A stretch of DNA of 64,000 nucleotides from Acinetobacter sp. WCHA45 (GTDB taxonomy: Bacteria > Pseudomonadota > Gammaproteobacteria > Pseudomonadales > Moraxellaceae), in assembly GCF_002165255.2 (NCBI RefSeq), contig NZ_CP028561.1:2170001-2234000 (forward strand). Reading direction: 5' to 3'. Positions 20,105-29,999 of this stretch are shown here, piece after piece (within the stretch, counting starts at the first letter, position 1; the number at the start of each line of letters is the position of its first letter). A program made the translations under genes and the position numbers. Below the pieces are notes generated by a model. The model did not search any database. It had not been told where the DNA came from and worked only from the letters and a program-made list of their open reading frames with translations.

Positions 20105-20968
20105 ATGAAATACATTTATGGAATCCAGTGCCATCAAATCACCAATCCTTTAAGATTTCTCTTGAGTGCTCTATGCAACAATCCCGATAGTATAGTCCTA
20201 GTACATGTAGATCAAAAAGCAGACCTAGATCCTTTTATAAATGAATTCTCACACTACCCCCAACTTTACTTTATACAGGATAGAATTAATGTCTTATGGG
20301 GTCACTTTTCTCAAATTGAAGCTACACTTAGTCTATTAAAAGCAGCAGGAGCCTATAACTATAGCTATTTCACATTACTATCAGGAGATGACATTCCTCT
20401 ACAAGATATTTCCCTGTTTCACAATTACTTAGAACATCATCCTTATGAATTTTTAGATCTGGATAAACATCCTGCTTGCAAGCCAGAGCCTAGAGTTAAG
20501 TATCAACATGGCAAAGCTTTTTTTAAGAAGCATAGAAGTTTTAAAGAACAATTAAGTTGCAAATGGCAAAGAAAATTATTTAAACTTGGCTTAAGAATAA
20601 ATGAATTAGACAATCTGCCAAAATTATATAAAGGCAGCCAATGGTTTACTTTAAGCCATCAGGCAATAGGTTATATCTTTAAATATTTAGATAATCATCC
20701 AGCTTATATAGAATTATTTAAAACATCTTTATGTGGAGATGAATTATTCTTCCATACTATCCTCTTTAATTCAGAATTATCAGATAGAATCAAAGCAAAA
20801 AACAACATGTCTGAAAGTTTTATTCGTTATATAGACTGGAATTCAGGCCCTGACTTCCCCAGAACTTTAAATGAAAATGATTTTAACAGAATGAAATCAA
20901 GTGGTATGTTTTTTGCCAGAAAACTAGAAAAGGACATTTCACTAGAGATACTAAAACAGTTTTTTTAA
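20105..20968 (+). CDS. GT14-like (core-2/I-branching type) glycosyltransferase
   Basis: About 287 aa. MKYIYGIQCHQ, VLVHVDQKAD, the YFTLLSGDDIPL block and YKGSQWFTLS are typical of bacterial GT14 (beta-xylosyl/GlcNAc-transferase-like) enzymes. An in-frame TTG at 20081 has AGGGAGG three bases ahead and could be the real start, adding eight residues. It is the only gene of the outer-core locus on the plus strand, and its 3' end overlaps the convergent GT92-like gene by 18 bp, so it probably entered independently with its own promoter. Confidence 0.8.
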   Translation: MKYIYGIQCHQITNPLRFLLSALCNNPDSIVLVHVDQKADLDPFINEFSHYPQLYFIQDRINVLWGHFSQIEATLSLLKAAGAYNYSYFTLLSGDDIPLQDISLFHNYLEHHPYEFLDLDKHPACKPEPRVKYQHGKAFFKKHRSFKEQLSCKWQRKLFKLGLRINELDNLPKLYKGSQWFTLSHQAIGYIFKYLDNHPAYIELFKTSLCGDELFFHTILFNSELSDRIKAKNNMSESFIRYIDWNSGPDFPRTLNENDFNRMKSSGMFFARKLEKDISLEILKQFF

Positions 20969-22141
20969 CTTCTCCCTTAGAGTAAGATTATATTTTAATT
21001 CAGGTCTATTAATACTAGGAAAAACCTTAGATACAATTTCATACAGGGATTCATCCAGACGATGTATTTCAGGATCAAATCGTATAAAATCCGCTCTTTT
21101 TATTTTCCAGTTATAATTAATTCCTTTATAGTGAAGATAATAAAAATTATGGCTTAATTTTAATTCCTTTACTTTAACAGTGTGAACTTTCCATTGTGCC
21201 ATATAATCAATTTTTTGTGGATTAATACACCACTTGTGATCACTTTTATAATTTTTCCTATCAAAATAAAAAAAATTATTAAAACGAATAGGGGCTTTTT
21301 CATCCAGAGGAATAGATTCAATCCATTTACCTGAAATATGTAAGGCAGGATTTTGCTCTAACTCATTGAAAACTGATGGACCATTAGGAGCAATAATTAG
21401 CTCATCTATATCAACATTAATTACCCCCATGGCATACTTCAGGAAACGCTCCTTTGCATGTTCCATCATTCCATATTGACAAAAATCAGAGTCCCAGGGA
21501 GCATTTTTTAAACCAGTTGATGCTCCACCTTGTGGGCCATATTTAAAATTCCAGGGAACTAAAATAACATCAACGCCTAGATTTTCTTTAATTAAGTATT
21601 CCTTTAGTTCTTCTAATGTATAATTATCTGAGTTATTATCATAAAAGAGAACTGCATCTATATGATGAACTGTTTTATAGAATTTTATCCAGTCCCCTAT
21701 CCATTCAAACTTATTATTTTTTGACAATGTAAATAAAACTTTTTTATTCCTAAATAAATCATGGCAATGTTGATTAATAGAAATATTAAACTCAACATCT
21801 GCATATATCCATTTGAGTTGCTGAGCATTTGTTTCAGTAATCAACCAGTTACGCTGAGTACGATCAAGTCGCTGGGTTTGAGGTGCACAATAGACAGGTT
21901 GTCCATCCAAATAAAAATTTTCCTGCTTAAAAAAATCCTCCAGCCCATAAGCAGGTGGCCCCGAAAGCACCACTTTATCATCAGACATAAACACATCAAA
22001 TGCTAAGGTTGTCGAATCAAATTTTTCATCATAATCTTGAGGTTTTAGGCTCTCTTTTCTTGGAGAAATTCTTTTAAATTGACTAGCTATAGGTAATTCA
22101 CAAGAAGTAATATTAACTATTTCTATAAATTGACCACTCAT
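20951..22141 (-). CDS. GT92-like glycosyltransferase (DUF23 type)
   Basis: 396 aa. The C-terminal two thirds show the family pattern: KNNKFEWIGDWIKFYKTVH, VLFYDNNSDN, LVPWNF and the DxD-type INVDIDELI. The N-terminal 130 residues are less conserved and may bind the acceptor. AAGGTGTGAGACA precedes the ATG. Probably cotranscribed with the upstream GT25 gene after a 42-bp gap. Donor sugar unknown; GT92 enzymes in animals transfer galactose. Confidence 0.8.
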   Translation of the reverse strand: MSGQFIEIVNITSCELPIASQFKRISPRKESLKPQDYDEKFDSTTLAFDVFMSDDKVVLSGPPAYGLEDFFKQENFYLDGQPVYCAPQTQRLDRTQRNWLITETNAQQLKWIYADVEFNISINQHCHDLFRNKKVLFTLSKNNKFEWIGDWIKFYKTVHHIDAVLFYDNNSDNYTLEELKEYLIKENLGVDVILVPWNFKYGPQGGASTGLKNAPWDSDFCQYGMMEHAKERFLKYAMGVINVDIDELIIAPNGPSVFNELEQNPALHISGKWIESIPLDEKAPIRFNNFFYFDRKNYKSDHKWCINPQKIDYMAQWKVHTVKVKELKLSHNFYYLHYKGINYNWKIKRADFIRFDPEIHRLDESLYEIVSKVFPSINRPELKYNLTLREKLKKLF

Positions 22142-22183
22142 TGTCTCACACCTTTACCTAATCATTTAAAAATTAAATCGTTA

Positions 22184-22954
22184 TTACTTATCTATTACCA
22201 GATGTTTCAGTGCATACATGCGATCACGCCACATACGCTTTTGTCTCCTAAAGCTATATGAAATACTTCTATCTTCTTTCGCATTTCTCGCTTTATTGAT
22301 GTTTCCAGAATTTCCGCCACCATCAATGTCACTAATAAAACCTCCTGGATAAACCAATGGTTTCCACACCGACAATCCTCTTCCATTTCGGCTCAACCAT
22401 GACTGTAAAAAGTTGTCAATTGGAGCATACATTTCTTGTCCCTCTCTTAAGAATGTTTCCGCCCCTTTTCTGGACCAGATTAAACCAATCGTCCTAATTG
22501 GAAAATAATATGCTCTAATCAAGTCATAACTACGAATAGAAGCAATATGTCTAGATAACTTTCTTTTTTTTGCTCCAAGATTGATTAGATACCAATCCAG
22601 TTCTTTATGCTGATCTAAATAGTCAAGGATATCTTTCACCGTATTGGCAAAGTCCTCAACAATCTTTAAATCATCTTCCAGCACTATCAGGTAATCTGCA
22701 TCTGTTTCCAGAAACCTCTGCACACACCCCACATGACTTAAATAGCAGCCCAGTTCAGAGCTGATCAGACTTCGTCCCATGATCTGGTTTGCCTTAGTAT
22801 CGTTATAGTTATTAAATTCAGATAATGGCTTGCCTCGACCATCATATGCGGCAAAACGTACAAATGGGAAGCCTTGTTGCCCTAACTGTGTGGTCGCATT
22901 TTGCAAACGATCATGACTACCATCAAGGTTAATTAAATACGTTTCAACTTTCAT
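22184..22954 (-). CDS. GT25 family glycosyltransferase (LPS biosynthesis)
   Basis: 256 aa. The N-terminal VETYLINLDGSHDRL, ELGCYLSHVGCVQRFL and the metal-binding YLIVLEDDLKI are the GT25 (LgtB/LpsA-like) signatures. These enzymes add beta-linked galactose or glucose to lipooligosaccharide. The C-terminus is basic (RRQKRMWRDRM), suggesting contact with the inner membrane. Fourteen bases separate it from the Stealth-type gene upstream. Confidence 0.87.
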   Translation of the reverse strand: MKVETYLINLDGSHDRLQNATTQLGQQGFPFVRFAAYDGRGKPLSEFNNYNDTKANQIMGRSLISSELGCYLSHVGCVQRFLETDADYLIVLEDDLKIVEDFANTVKDILDYLDQHKELDWYLINLGAKKRKLSRHIASIRSYDLIRAYYFPIRTIGLIWSRKGAETFLREGQEMYAPIDNFLQSWLSRNGRGLSVWKPLVYPGGFISDIDGGGNSGNINKARNAKEDRSISYSFRRQKRMWRDRMYALKHLVIDK

Positions 22955-22968
22955 TTGCTTTCCTTTGT

Positions 22969-23964
22969 TTAGACCACAGTAGTCGGTTGAATTTGGCTAG
23001 GTAAAAACCCTGTAAATTTTTGAATCAGTGCGGCTCGGATGCGTCCTTCAGCTAATGATTCCAATTGATCTAGACTTTGTATGCAGCCAAATTTAATCTC
23101 AGAATTAGATAAAGCTAATATAAATTTTTCCAAATCACGACCATCTTTTAAATAAGCAATATCAATATCATCTTTTAAAATGGCTTGATCAGATTGAATC
23201 GCTAAATGATTAGACAATCCCACTGGTAACAATTGATCAATGTTCCTAAATTTGAACTGAATTTGCTGGTCTAAAAGCTCTTTATTATTCTTAAAGAAAG
23301 TACTGAGCAAATCACGACTGAGAATATGAGGGCGATGATGAATTTCGTAATATCTGGTCATTCCCACGCGATCTGCACTCAACATTTGAGCCGTTGAATA
23401 TTTCGCTTCAGCTACCCTTCCAAAATTCTGCTGTAAGAATTTTCGGAAAATATATTTCATTTTCTTGATGAGTGTTGCTTGCCAATGTCCATATATCACC
23501 ATCTGACCATCAATAAGAAAATCACTTAAATCAGACTGTTGATTGAAAAAGAAATCATCATTCAGATAAATAAAATGATTTGAAATCCCTTCAATATTCC
23601 ACAACATACTTTCAATACTTAATGAATTGAATGTTGGTAAAGCAAACTCATAACCACGGAATAATTCTTGATGATCAACAATTTTTATTTTTTCAGCAGG
23701 ACATAAACCTTGCTGGGAAAATTGGTCTAACCACAAAGGTGTTTGCTGATCCGTCACGAGATAAATCGTGCCTGCATATGGAACATACTTAAGAATTGAG
23801 GCGATGCAAAAATAGATTTCATCGTTGCTTGCAAAACGAGTGTCATCCAAAGCATTTGATGGTTCGTTTTGATTCATAAATTGACGGCGTTTATTTTTCA
23901 GAGAGATATCATTCCCATCGACCCATGCGATGACGATATCAAGCGGATGTAAACCCTGATTCAT
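22969..23964 (-). CDS. Stealth-family hexose-1-phosphate transferase-like protein
   Basis: 331 aa with conserved Stealth regions in order: DIVIAWVDGND (CR1), NDEIYFCIASILKYVPYAG with IYLVTD, then SIESMLWNIEGISNHFIYLNDD (CR2), and HRPHILSRD (CR3). Family members transfer hexose-1-phosphate from a nucleotide sugar, creating phosphodiester-linked glycans; GlcNAc-1-phosphotransferase is the relative in animals. In this locus it suggests a phosphodiester-linked sugar on the outer core. Between GT genes on the same strand, with 27 bp to the next upstream gene. Confidence 0.85.
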   Translation of the reverse strand: MNQGLHPLDIVIAWVDGNDISLKNKRRQFMNQNEPSNALDDTRFASNDEIYFCIASILKYVPYAGTIYLVTDQQTPLWLDQFSQQGLCPAEKIKIVDHQELFRGYEFALPTFNSLSIESMLWNIEGISNHFIYLNDDFFFNQQSDLSDFLIDGQMVIYGHWQATLIKKMKYIFRKFLQQNFGRVAEAKYSTAQMLSADRVGMTRYYEIHHRPHILSRDLLSTFFKNNKELLDQQIQFKFRNIDQLLPVGLSNHLAIQSDQAILKDDIDIAYLKDGRDLEKFILALSNSEIKFGCIQSLDQLESLAEGRIRAALIQKFTGFLPSQIQPTTVV

Positions 23965-23991
23965 AAATCAAAACCTTCCATAAATACAGAT

Positions 23992-24747
23992 TTACTGCCA
24001 AGCGTCCTTAATCCAATCCGAAGGCAATACATAACGATACCATTTACCACCACCACCATTTACGGCATCGGGCGGATTAATTTCGCCATGGAAAATAATA
24101 ATTTTTGCACCTTTCGGTTTTACTGGCGGCTTCACATATGCTAATGGAATCTTTTGTAAACAATGATATTTATAACTTTTACACCAATCTTCGTTCCAAT
24201 AACTCAAAGTTCCATGTGCATCAACGAACCATGATAAATAGGCTTGCTCATTACGGAACTTTTGACGGATTTCATCAAAATGCTCACGGAAATAAGGCAA
24301 GATTTCAGGGAAAGCGCCCAACTTAAAACGATAGACTGAGCTATTGCCTGTAATGCGCCAAGGACGTTTCCAGTCATGAATAATCAGGAACTCACCTTTT
24401 TCCTGAAAGAAGCAGTCAATATTATCAATAATCACGACATCAAGATCGAGAAAAAGTGCATTGCCCTTTAAACCATATAAATCTGGTTCAAAGGTTGAAA
24501 GCTTGTTCCAGCCACGTTCAGGCGCACCTGCTGGCAAATCTAAAGGAGGGATTGGGAAGCATTGTACATTTGGGTCAATTCCCTCTGTACGATCAGTCAA
24601 GCAAACCATTTTAAAGGGTAAGGTCAGGTGACGTTTCACCATATTATACAAACGGTTGACATATTCCGCACCGTACTTGGTTCCCCATTTCATGCACAAA
24701 ATAATATTGTCTTCATGAGTTGCTGAATCTTGTTGAATGTCTACCAT
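23992..24747 (-). CDS. Outer-core glycosyltransferase, first gene of the minus-strand GT cluster
   Basis: 251 aa. NALFLDLDVVIIDNID carries the DxD motif of GT-A enzymes; CMKWGTKYGAEYVNRLYNMV at the N-terminus and WCKSYKYHCLQ are further conserved-looking blocks. It resembles the conserved GtrOC1-type transferase of Acinetobacter outer-core loci in position and character, but the symbol is not assigned. It is preceded by a 173-bp gap holding a likely promoter. Confidence 0.78.
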   Translation of the reverse strand: MVDIQQDSATHEDNIILCMKWGTKYGAEYVNRLYNMVKRHLTLPFKMVCLTDRTEGIDPNVQCFPIPPLDLPAGAPERGWNKLSTFEPDLYGLKGNALFLDLDVVIIDNIDCFFQEKGEFLIIHDWKRPWRITGNSSVYRFKLGAFPEILPYFREHFDEIRQKFRNEQAYLSWFVDAHGTLSYWNEDWCKSYKYHCLQKIPLAYVKPPVKPKGAKIIIFHGEINPPDAVNGGGGKWYRYVLPSDWIKDAWQ

Positions 24748-24834
24748 CTGATAACCTTAATGCCTTAGATATTATTTTCGCGTTGCGATTTTCGTACCAA
24801 GCGTTTTAAAACAATATGCACTGAATATTGGGCT

Positions 24835-24843
24835 ATCTTAGCA
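24835..24843 (-). promoter_or_regulatory. Possible extended -10 element for the outer-core GT operon
   Basis: TGCTAAGAT on the minus strand fits TGnTAnnAT, about 88 bp upstream of the first GT start. No strong -35 is evident, which is tolerable for extended -10 promoters. No JUMPstart/ops sequence was seen in the gap. Confidence 0.3.
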
Positions 24844-24920
24844 TAGGCGTTATCAAAAAAATTATTATTAATTCACCAAACTAGGAGGATTGTTTATAGT
24901 TTTGTTTAATCATTTAAGCG

Positions 24921-26081
24921 CTAATTTATCCCAAATAAATCTCGTGTATATATTTTTTCCATCACGTCACTAAACATCGGCACCATACGATTGACAATAA
25001 TCAAATCAGAGATTGCTTTAAATTTTTGTAGACTCGACATTAAAGGATGACCAAGGTACGCTTTCACACCCAATGTGGGTTCATAGATCACGACTTGGAT
25101 TCCTGCATCCGCCAAACCACTCAGCACATCATGTACAGCTGACTCTCTAAAATTATCTGAGTCGGCTTTCATGGTTAATCGATAAATACCAACACAAGTG
25201 ACATTTCGACTCAGTATATCTTCAATAATCGCTTGCTTACGAGTCTGGTTAGAGCGAATGATCGCTGAAATCAGTTCTTGAGGAGTATCATCATAATTAG
25301 CTAAAAGCTGTTTGGTATCTTTAGGCAAGCAATAACCTCCATAACCGAAAGATGGATTGTTATAGTGATCACCGATGCGTTGATCTAACCCCACCCCTTT
25401 AATCATATCTAAAGCACTCAATTTGTTTTTTAGACAATAGGTATCCAACTCATTAAAAAAAGCAACTCGCATCGCCAAATAAGTATTTGAAAACAGCTTA
25501 ATTGCTTCTGCTTCCGTTGAGTCAACACATAACAATATCGCATCTTTTTTTATGGTTGCTTTCAAATAAAGCTTGGCAATTTTCTCAGCTCGCTTTGACT
25601 TTTCCCCCACAATAATCCGTGACGGGTATAAATTATCTTGTAAAGCTTGCCCCTCTCTTAGAAATTCAGGAGAAAAAATAAGATTATTTAACGCAAGTTT
25701 TTTAGAAAGTTCCTTGGTATAGCCAACTGGAACTGTAGATTTGATCAACATCAACGCTTTAGGATTTATTTTTTGAATATTATGAATAACGTTTTCAATA
25801 CTCGATGTATCGAAATAGTTTGTTTCAGGATTATAGTTGGTGGGGGTTGCGATAATAATCAGTTTAGCCTGTTGATAAGCCAGCTCTTGGTCACAAGTCG
25901 CTTCAATATTAGACTCAGATAAATAGTTTTGAATACAGGTATCACTCATCGGAGATACGCGCTGATTAATGTTCTTTACGCGTGTTTTATCAATATCGTA
26001 GACCATCACATCATGTTGTTTTGAAAATAATAAAGCATTGGATAAGCCAACATAACCTGCACCTACAACAGTAATTTTCAT
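24921..26081 (-). CDS. ugd: UDP-glucose 6-dehydrogenase
   Basis: 386 aa NAD-dependent enzyme oxidising UDP-glucose to UDP-glucuronate. Rossmann motif VGAGYVGLSNA at the N-terminus, SPEFLREGQAL in the middle, and GYGGYCLPKDTKQL with the catalytic Cys. Length and motif order fit the short (about 388 aa) Ugd class found in surface-polysaccharide loci. It supplies an acidic sugar precursor for the core or capsule. It stands at the ilvE border of the outer-core locus with its own spacing of 144 bp to ilvE. Confidence 0.92.
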   Translation of the reverse strand: MKITVVGAGYVGLSNALLFSKQHDVMVYDIDKTRVKNINQRVSPMSDTCIQNYLSESNIEATCDQELAYQQAKLIIIATPTNYNPETNYFDTSSIENVIHNIQKINPKALMLIKSTVPVGYTKELSKKLALNNLIFSPEFLREGQALQDNLYPSRIIVGEKSKRAEKIAKLYLKATIKKDAILLCVDSTEAEAIKLFSNTYLAMRVAFFNELDTYCLKNKLSALDMIKGVGLDQRIGDHYNNPSFGYGGYCLPKDTKQLLANYDDTPQELISAIIRSNQTRKQAIIEDILSRNVTCVGIYRLTMKADSDNFRESAVHDVLSGLADAGIQVVIYEPTLGVKAYLGHPLMSSLQKFKAISDLIIVNRMVPMFSDVMEKIYTRDLFGIN

Positions 26082-26180
26082 TGCTTCTCTATTGTTTTAA
26101 TTGCACTTAAAGTTTACCGTAATCAAATTAAATGAAAGATTGATGATGATTTAGTTGCAATCTATTGACAACTCAGCAAT

Positions 26181-26207
26181 AAAAAAAGCGAAGCCTGAGC
26201 TTCGCTT
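26181..26207 (-). terminator. Terminator after ilvE
   Basis: AAGCGAAGC / GCTTCGCTT around CTGA; read on the minus strand it is followed by a long T run. Confidence 0.85.
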
Positions 26208-26225
26208 AATTGATCTGGTTTGATC

Positions 26226-27152
26226 TTATTTTACATAAGTCAACCAATGTGCATATTTATCGTTACGACCTTGTACTGCATCAAAGAAAGTTTTTTGAAT
26301 AACAGTGGTAATCGGGCCACGTGAACCACAACCGATTTCACGGTCATCATATTCACGAATTGGCGTTACTTCCGCAGCAGTACCAGTAAAGAATGCTTCA
26401 TCAGCGATGTAAAACTCATCACGTGTGATACGACGCTCAACCACTTCATAACCAAGGTCTTTGGCAATGGTAATTACGGTTTGACGGGTAATCCCTTCTA
26501 ACGCACCGCCTGCCAAGTCAGGTGTATGCAAAACACCATCTTTGATTAAGAATACGTTTTCACCTGCACCTTGACAAACAAAGCCTTGAGGATCAAGCAA
26601 CATTGCTTCGTCATAACCTGAACGTGCAACTTCTTGGTGTGCCAAAATCGATACGGTATAGTTACCACATGCTTTTGCCTTACACATCGTCACGTTTGGA
26701 TGGTGGTGCGTAAATGATGATGTTTTAACACGAATACCACGTGCCATCGCTTCTTCACCAAGGTATGCACCCCATGACCAAGCTGCTACAGCAGCATGGA
26801 TGGTATTGTCTGTTGCAGCAATTCCTAGTTTCTCAGAGCCAATCCAAATGAGAGGACGCAAATAAGCTGAAACCAATTTATTTTCACGCACAACATCAAT
26901 CTGCGCCTGCTCTAAAGTCGCTTGATCAAATGGTACATTCATTTGATAAATTTTTGCTGAATTTAATAAGCGTTTAGTGTGATCTTGCAAACGGAAGATT
27001 GCTGTACCATTTGGGGTTTCATAAGCACGGACGCCTTCAAAAACACCCATACTGTAATGTAATGTGTGTGTTAAGACGTGAATTTTTGCATCACGCCAAT
27101 CAACTAATTTTCCATCTTGCCAAATAAAACCATCACGATCAGCCAAATTCAT
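26226..27152 (-). CDS. ilvE: Branched-chain amino acid aminotransferase
   Basis: 308 aa fold-type IV PLP enzyme making valine, leucine and isoleucine from their keto acids. HYSMGVFEGVRAY near residue 32-44, the PLP-lysine region KAKACGNYTVSIL, and EAFFTGTAAEVTPI near the C-terminus are diagnostic. It follows glnE by 26 bp, so the two are probably cotranscribed. It is the classical border gene of the Acinetobacter outer-core locus. Confidence 0.96.
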   Translation of the reverse strand: MNLADRDGFIWQDGKLVDWRDAKIHVLTHTLHYSMGVFEGVRAYETPNGTAIFRLQDHTKRLLNSAKIYQMNVPFDQATLEQAQIDVVRENKLVSAYLRPLIWIGSEKLGIAATDNTIHAAVAAWSWGAYLGEEAMARGIRVKTSSFTHHHPNVTMCKAKACGNYTVSILAHQEVARSGYDEAMLLDPQGFVCQGAGENVFLIKDGVLHTPDLAGGALEGITRQTVITIAKDLGYEVVERRITRDEFYIADEAFFTGTAAEVTPIREYDDREIGCGSRGPITTVIQKTFFDAVQGRNDKYAHWLTYVK

Positions 27153-27178
27153 GGCACATACTCCAAATTTTTACACAA

Positions 27179-29926
27179 TCATTCACTTTCCAATGCTATT
27201 GCAGTTGGATCAATTAACCTTTGCCATAACTTGCAAACGATCTCTCGGGTATCGTGCCAATCCGCAGCATTGACTTGCATAGATTGATTTGCAAGCGCTA
27301 AACGGTGGCTCTCAGCTCGTTCACGGAGATAAGCATGGATGAGTGCTGTGGCATCTTCACTGGATAAGCAGCCTGCTCGAGCAGCATCTTCAAGAATTCT
27401 TACGTTATCAGAATAATGGGCAAGATCTGGATTCGTCCCGCCCCATGCAAGCACTGCATACTGTGCCATAAATTCGATGTCAACGATACCACCTGCATCC
27501 TGTTTTAAATGAAAAATGCCATGTTTTTTTTGTTCAGAAGACGATCCCAAATGGTCTTTCATTTTTTGACGCATTTTCAATACTTCTTCACGCACGACAT
27601 TTTCATCTCGTTTTTGAGTCAAAATCTGACAACGAATCTGCTCAAATAGCTGACACAAATTGAAATCACCCGCAATCGAACGGGCGCGCACTAAAGCTTG
27701 ATGTTCCCAAAGCCACGCACTTTTTTGTTGATATTGCTCATACGCTTTTAAGCTGGTGACTAACATCCCCGCCTCACCCGATGGACGTAAACGGGTATCA
27801 ATTTCATAAACACGCCCATCTAAGGTTTGCGTCGTCATTAAAGACATAAACTTTTGTGCCACACGAATTGCAAACTCAGCCCCGCTGATGCCTTTACGAC
27901 CATCAGTTTCACTATGCTCTTCAAAAGCATGGATAAAAACGAGGTCTAGATCTGAACCATAACCCAATTCAATTCCACCAAGCTTGCCATATCCAATCAC
28001 AGCAAAACCTTTGTTATCCAAACTACAACGCTGACCATTATTGCCTAAAGGATAACCATGTCGCTCAGCAACCGCTTCATAAGCTAAATTAAGCGTCGCT
28101 TGGACGCTAACTTCAGCAATATCCGTCAACGCATCTGACACTTTCATTAATGGACTTTCAGCTAAAACATCGCTTGCAGCAACAGTTAATACATTGCTCT
28201 TCTTAAATAGACGTAAAACGCGCATTTGATCTTCGACTTGATCAATTTCGATACGTAATAATTGTTGACGTAGTGAATCTTCTAAGTCTTTACGCTGCGG
28301 TAAACCAAAATCCATAGAAAGGAATTCATCTAACAGGACTGGATATTGTGCTAACTCTTCACAAATCCATGGACTAACCGTCGCCATCTTAACTAATCGT
28401 TGTAAAGCACCACGGCTTTCCATGAGCATGACCAAATACACCGTACGGCGAAGTACAGATTCAACCAAAGGCATTAATCGCAACAAAGCGACTTGTGGCT
28501 GATCTGACTGTAAAATCGCTTCGATCAAGTGTGGCCAGAATTTCTTTAAGCGCTCTAAAGCACTCGCGGGAATTTTTTTTAGTGCTTGTCCATGCCAAAA
28601 GTTTTGAATTAGATTCTTTGCACCATCATCCAATACCGTATTCAGTTTTTGCTCAAGCTGAACAAAGTCATCTACAGGCTCAACAAATTCTTTTTCCTGA
28701 ATAAGTTGTTTAAACTGAACTTTAACTTTGTCGCGTTTTTGATTCAAAACCGCTAAGAAAGCAGACCAATCGTTAAATCCTAACGTATCTAACATGCGTT
28801 GTCTTAATTCAGGTTCAGTCGGCAGAGATTGGGTTTGCTGGTCATTGAGTGCTTGAATCGCGTGCTCAATCCGTCTTAAAAATAAATAAGCATCTTCAAG
28901 ATCAATTACAGCCCGTTGATCAAGTAATTCAGCATTTCCCAAATGATGTAGACTTACCAAACATTGACGATCTTGTAATTCACGTTTCGAGCCTCCGTAA
29001 ATTAACTGAAAAACTTGAACAATAAATTCAATTTCACGGATACCACCTGCGCCCAATTTAATATCATCTTCAATATTACGACGCATGACTTCACGTTCAA
29101 TCATCGCTTTCATTTCACGCATCGCAGCGAAAGCAGAATAATCGACATAACGGCGAAAAACGAATGGACGCGACATTTCCATGAGTTCTGCGCCAGCTTT
29201 CTCACCTGTAATCACACGTGCTTTAATCCAAGCATAGCGTTCCCATTCACGCCCATGCTGACTTAAATATTTTTCTAACCCGCTGTGGCTAATCGCCAAG
29301 GCTGAACCATCGCCCCACGGACGTAAGCGCATATCGACACGGAATACAAAACCATCTGCAGTAATATGATCAAGCAGATAAATCAGCTTCTGCCCCCATA
29401 GAATGCAGAACTGCTGTACATCAATACATTTACGTCCATTGGTTTCGCCTTGTTCATCGAAGGCAAAAATGAGATCAATATCGCTAGAAAGGTTAAGTTC
29501 TTGTGCACCAAGTTTCCCCATGCCAATCACAATCAAATCTTGTAAATGACCTGAATAACCAATCGGTTCGCCATGTTTAGCTAAGAGCGGCGGCAATGCA
29601 AAAGCTTTTGCAGCACAAATACTGGCATCAGCAAAATCTGAAAGTTCACGTGTCAGCGTCACCACATTGGTAAGTTGATTAGCATCTTGCCAAATCCAGC
29701 GAAACATCAACTTTGCACGCAAGACTCGTAATGCTTTCATCCAAGCGTGCTCATCTGTTACATCAGCAACAGCTTGTTGAACTTTTTCATGAATACTTTC
29801 AGTAGAAAGTGATTGGAGAAATTGATCTTTGCAATAATCTTGTTCTAATTGTGTTTGATATAAATTTAAAACTTGTTCAGCATATTGACTGGCAACTAAA
29901 GTTTTCTGTAGCTGTTCCGCATTCAT
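27179..29926 (-). CDS. glnE: Bifunctional glutamine synthetase adenylyltransferase / adenylyl-removing enzyme
   Basis: 915 aa controlling glutamine synthetase activity by adding or removing AMP. Two nucleotidyltransferase domains are visible: GMGKLGAQELNLSSDIDLIF (N-terminal, removing) and GYGKLGGIELGYGSDLDLVF (C-terminal, adding), joined by helical regions. The length is near that of E. coli GlnE (946). It responds to PII signalling in the family. First gene of a two-gene unit with ilvE. Confidence 0.96.
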   Translation of the reverse strand: MNAEQLQKTLVASQYAEQVLNLYQTQLEQDYCKDQFLQSLSTESIHEKVQQAVADVTDEHAWMKALRVLRAKLMFRWIWQDANQLTNVVTLTRELSDFADASICAAKAFALPPLLAKHGEPIGYSGHLQDLIVIGMGKLGAQELNLSSDIDLIFAFDEQGETNGRKCIDVQQFCILWGQKLIYLLDHITADGFVFRVDMRLRPWGDGSALAISHSGLEKYLSQHGREWERYAWIKARVITGEKAGAELMEMSRPFVFRRYVDYSAFAAMREMKAMIEREVMRRNIEDDIKLGAGGIREIEFIVQVFQLIYGGSKRELQDRQCLVSLHHLGNAELLDQRAVIDLEDAYLFLRRIEHAIQALNDQQTQSLPTEPELRQRMLDTLGFNDWSAFLAVLNQKRDKVKVQFKQLIQEKEFVEPVDDFVQLEQKLNTVLDDGAKNLIQNFWHGQALKKIPASALERLKKFWPHLIEAILQSDQPQVALLRLMPLVESVLRRTVYLVMLMESRGALQRLVKMATVSPWICEELAQYPVLLDEFLSMDFGLPQRKDLEDSLRQQLLRIEIDQVEDQMRVLRLFKKSNVLTVAASDVLAESPLMKVSDALTDIAEVSVQATLNLAYEAVAERHGYPLGNNGQRCSLDNKGFAVIGYGKLGGIELGYGSDLDLVFIHAFEEHSETDGRKGISGAEFAIRVAQKFMSLMTTQTLDGRVYEIDTRLRPSGEAGMLVTSLKAYEQYQQKSAWLWEHQALVRARSIAGDFNLCQLFEQIRCQILTQKRDENVVREEVLKMRQKMKDHLGSSSEQKKHGIFHLKQDAGGIVDIEFMAQYAVLAWGGTNPDLAHYSDNVRILEDAARAGCLSSEDATALIHAYLRERAESHRLALANQSMQVNAADWHDTREIVCKLWQRLIDPTAIALESE

Positions 29927-29999
29927 ATAAAAAGGCTCGGCTAATCTCGTATCATCTAGGATTAGTTATATCAGTTACACGCTTATCTTTAAAATCTCT

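Noticed and set aside
24748..24920. JUMPstart/ops element upstream of the glycosyltransferase cluster
   Set aside because: No GGCGGTAG-type core found on either strand.
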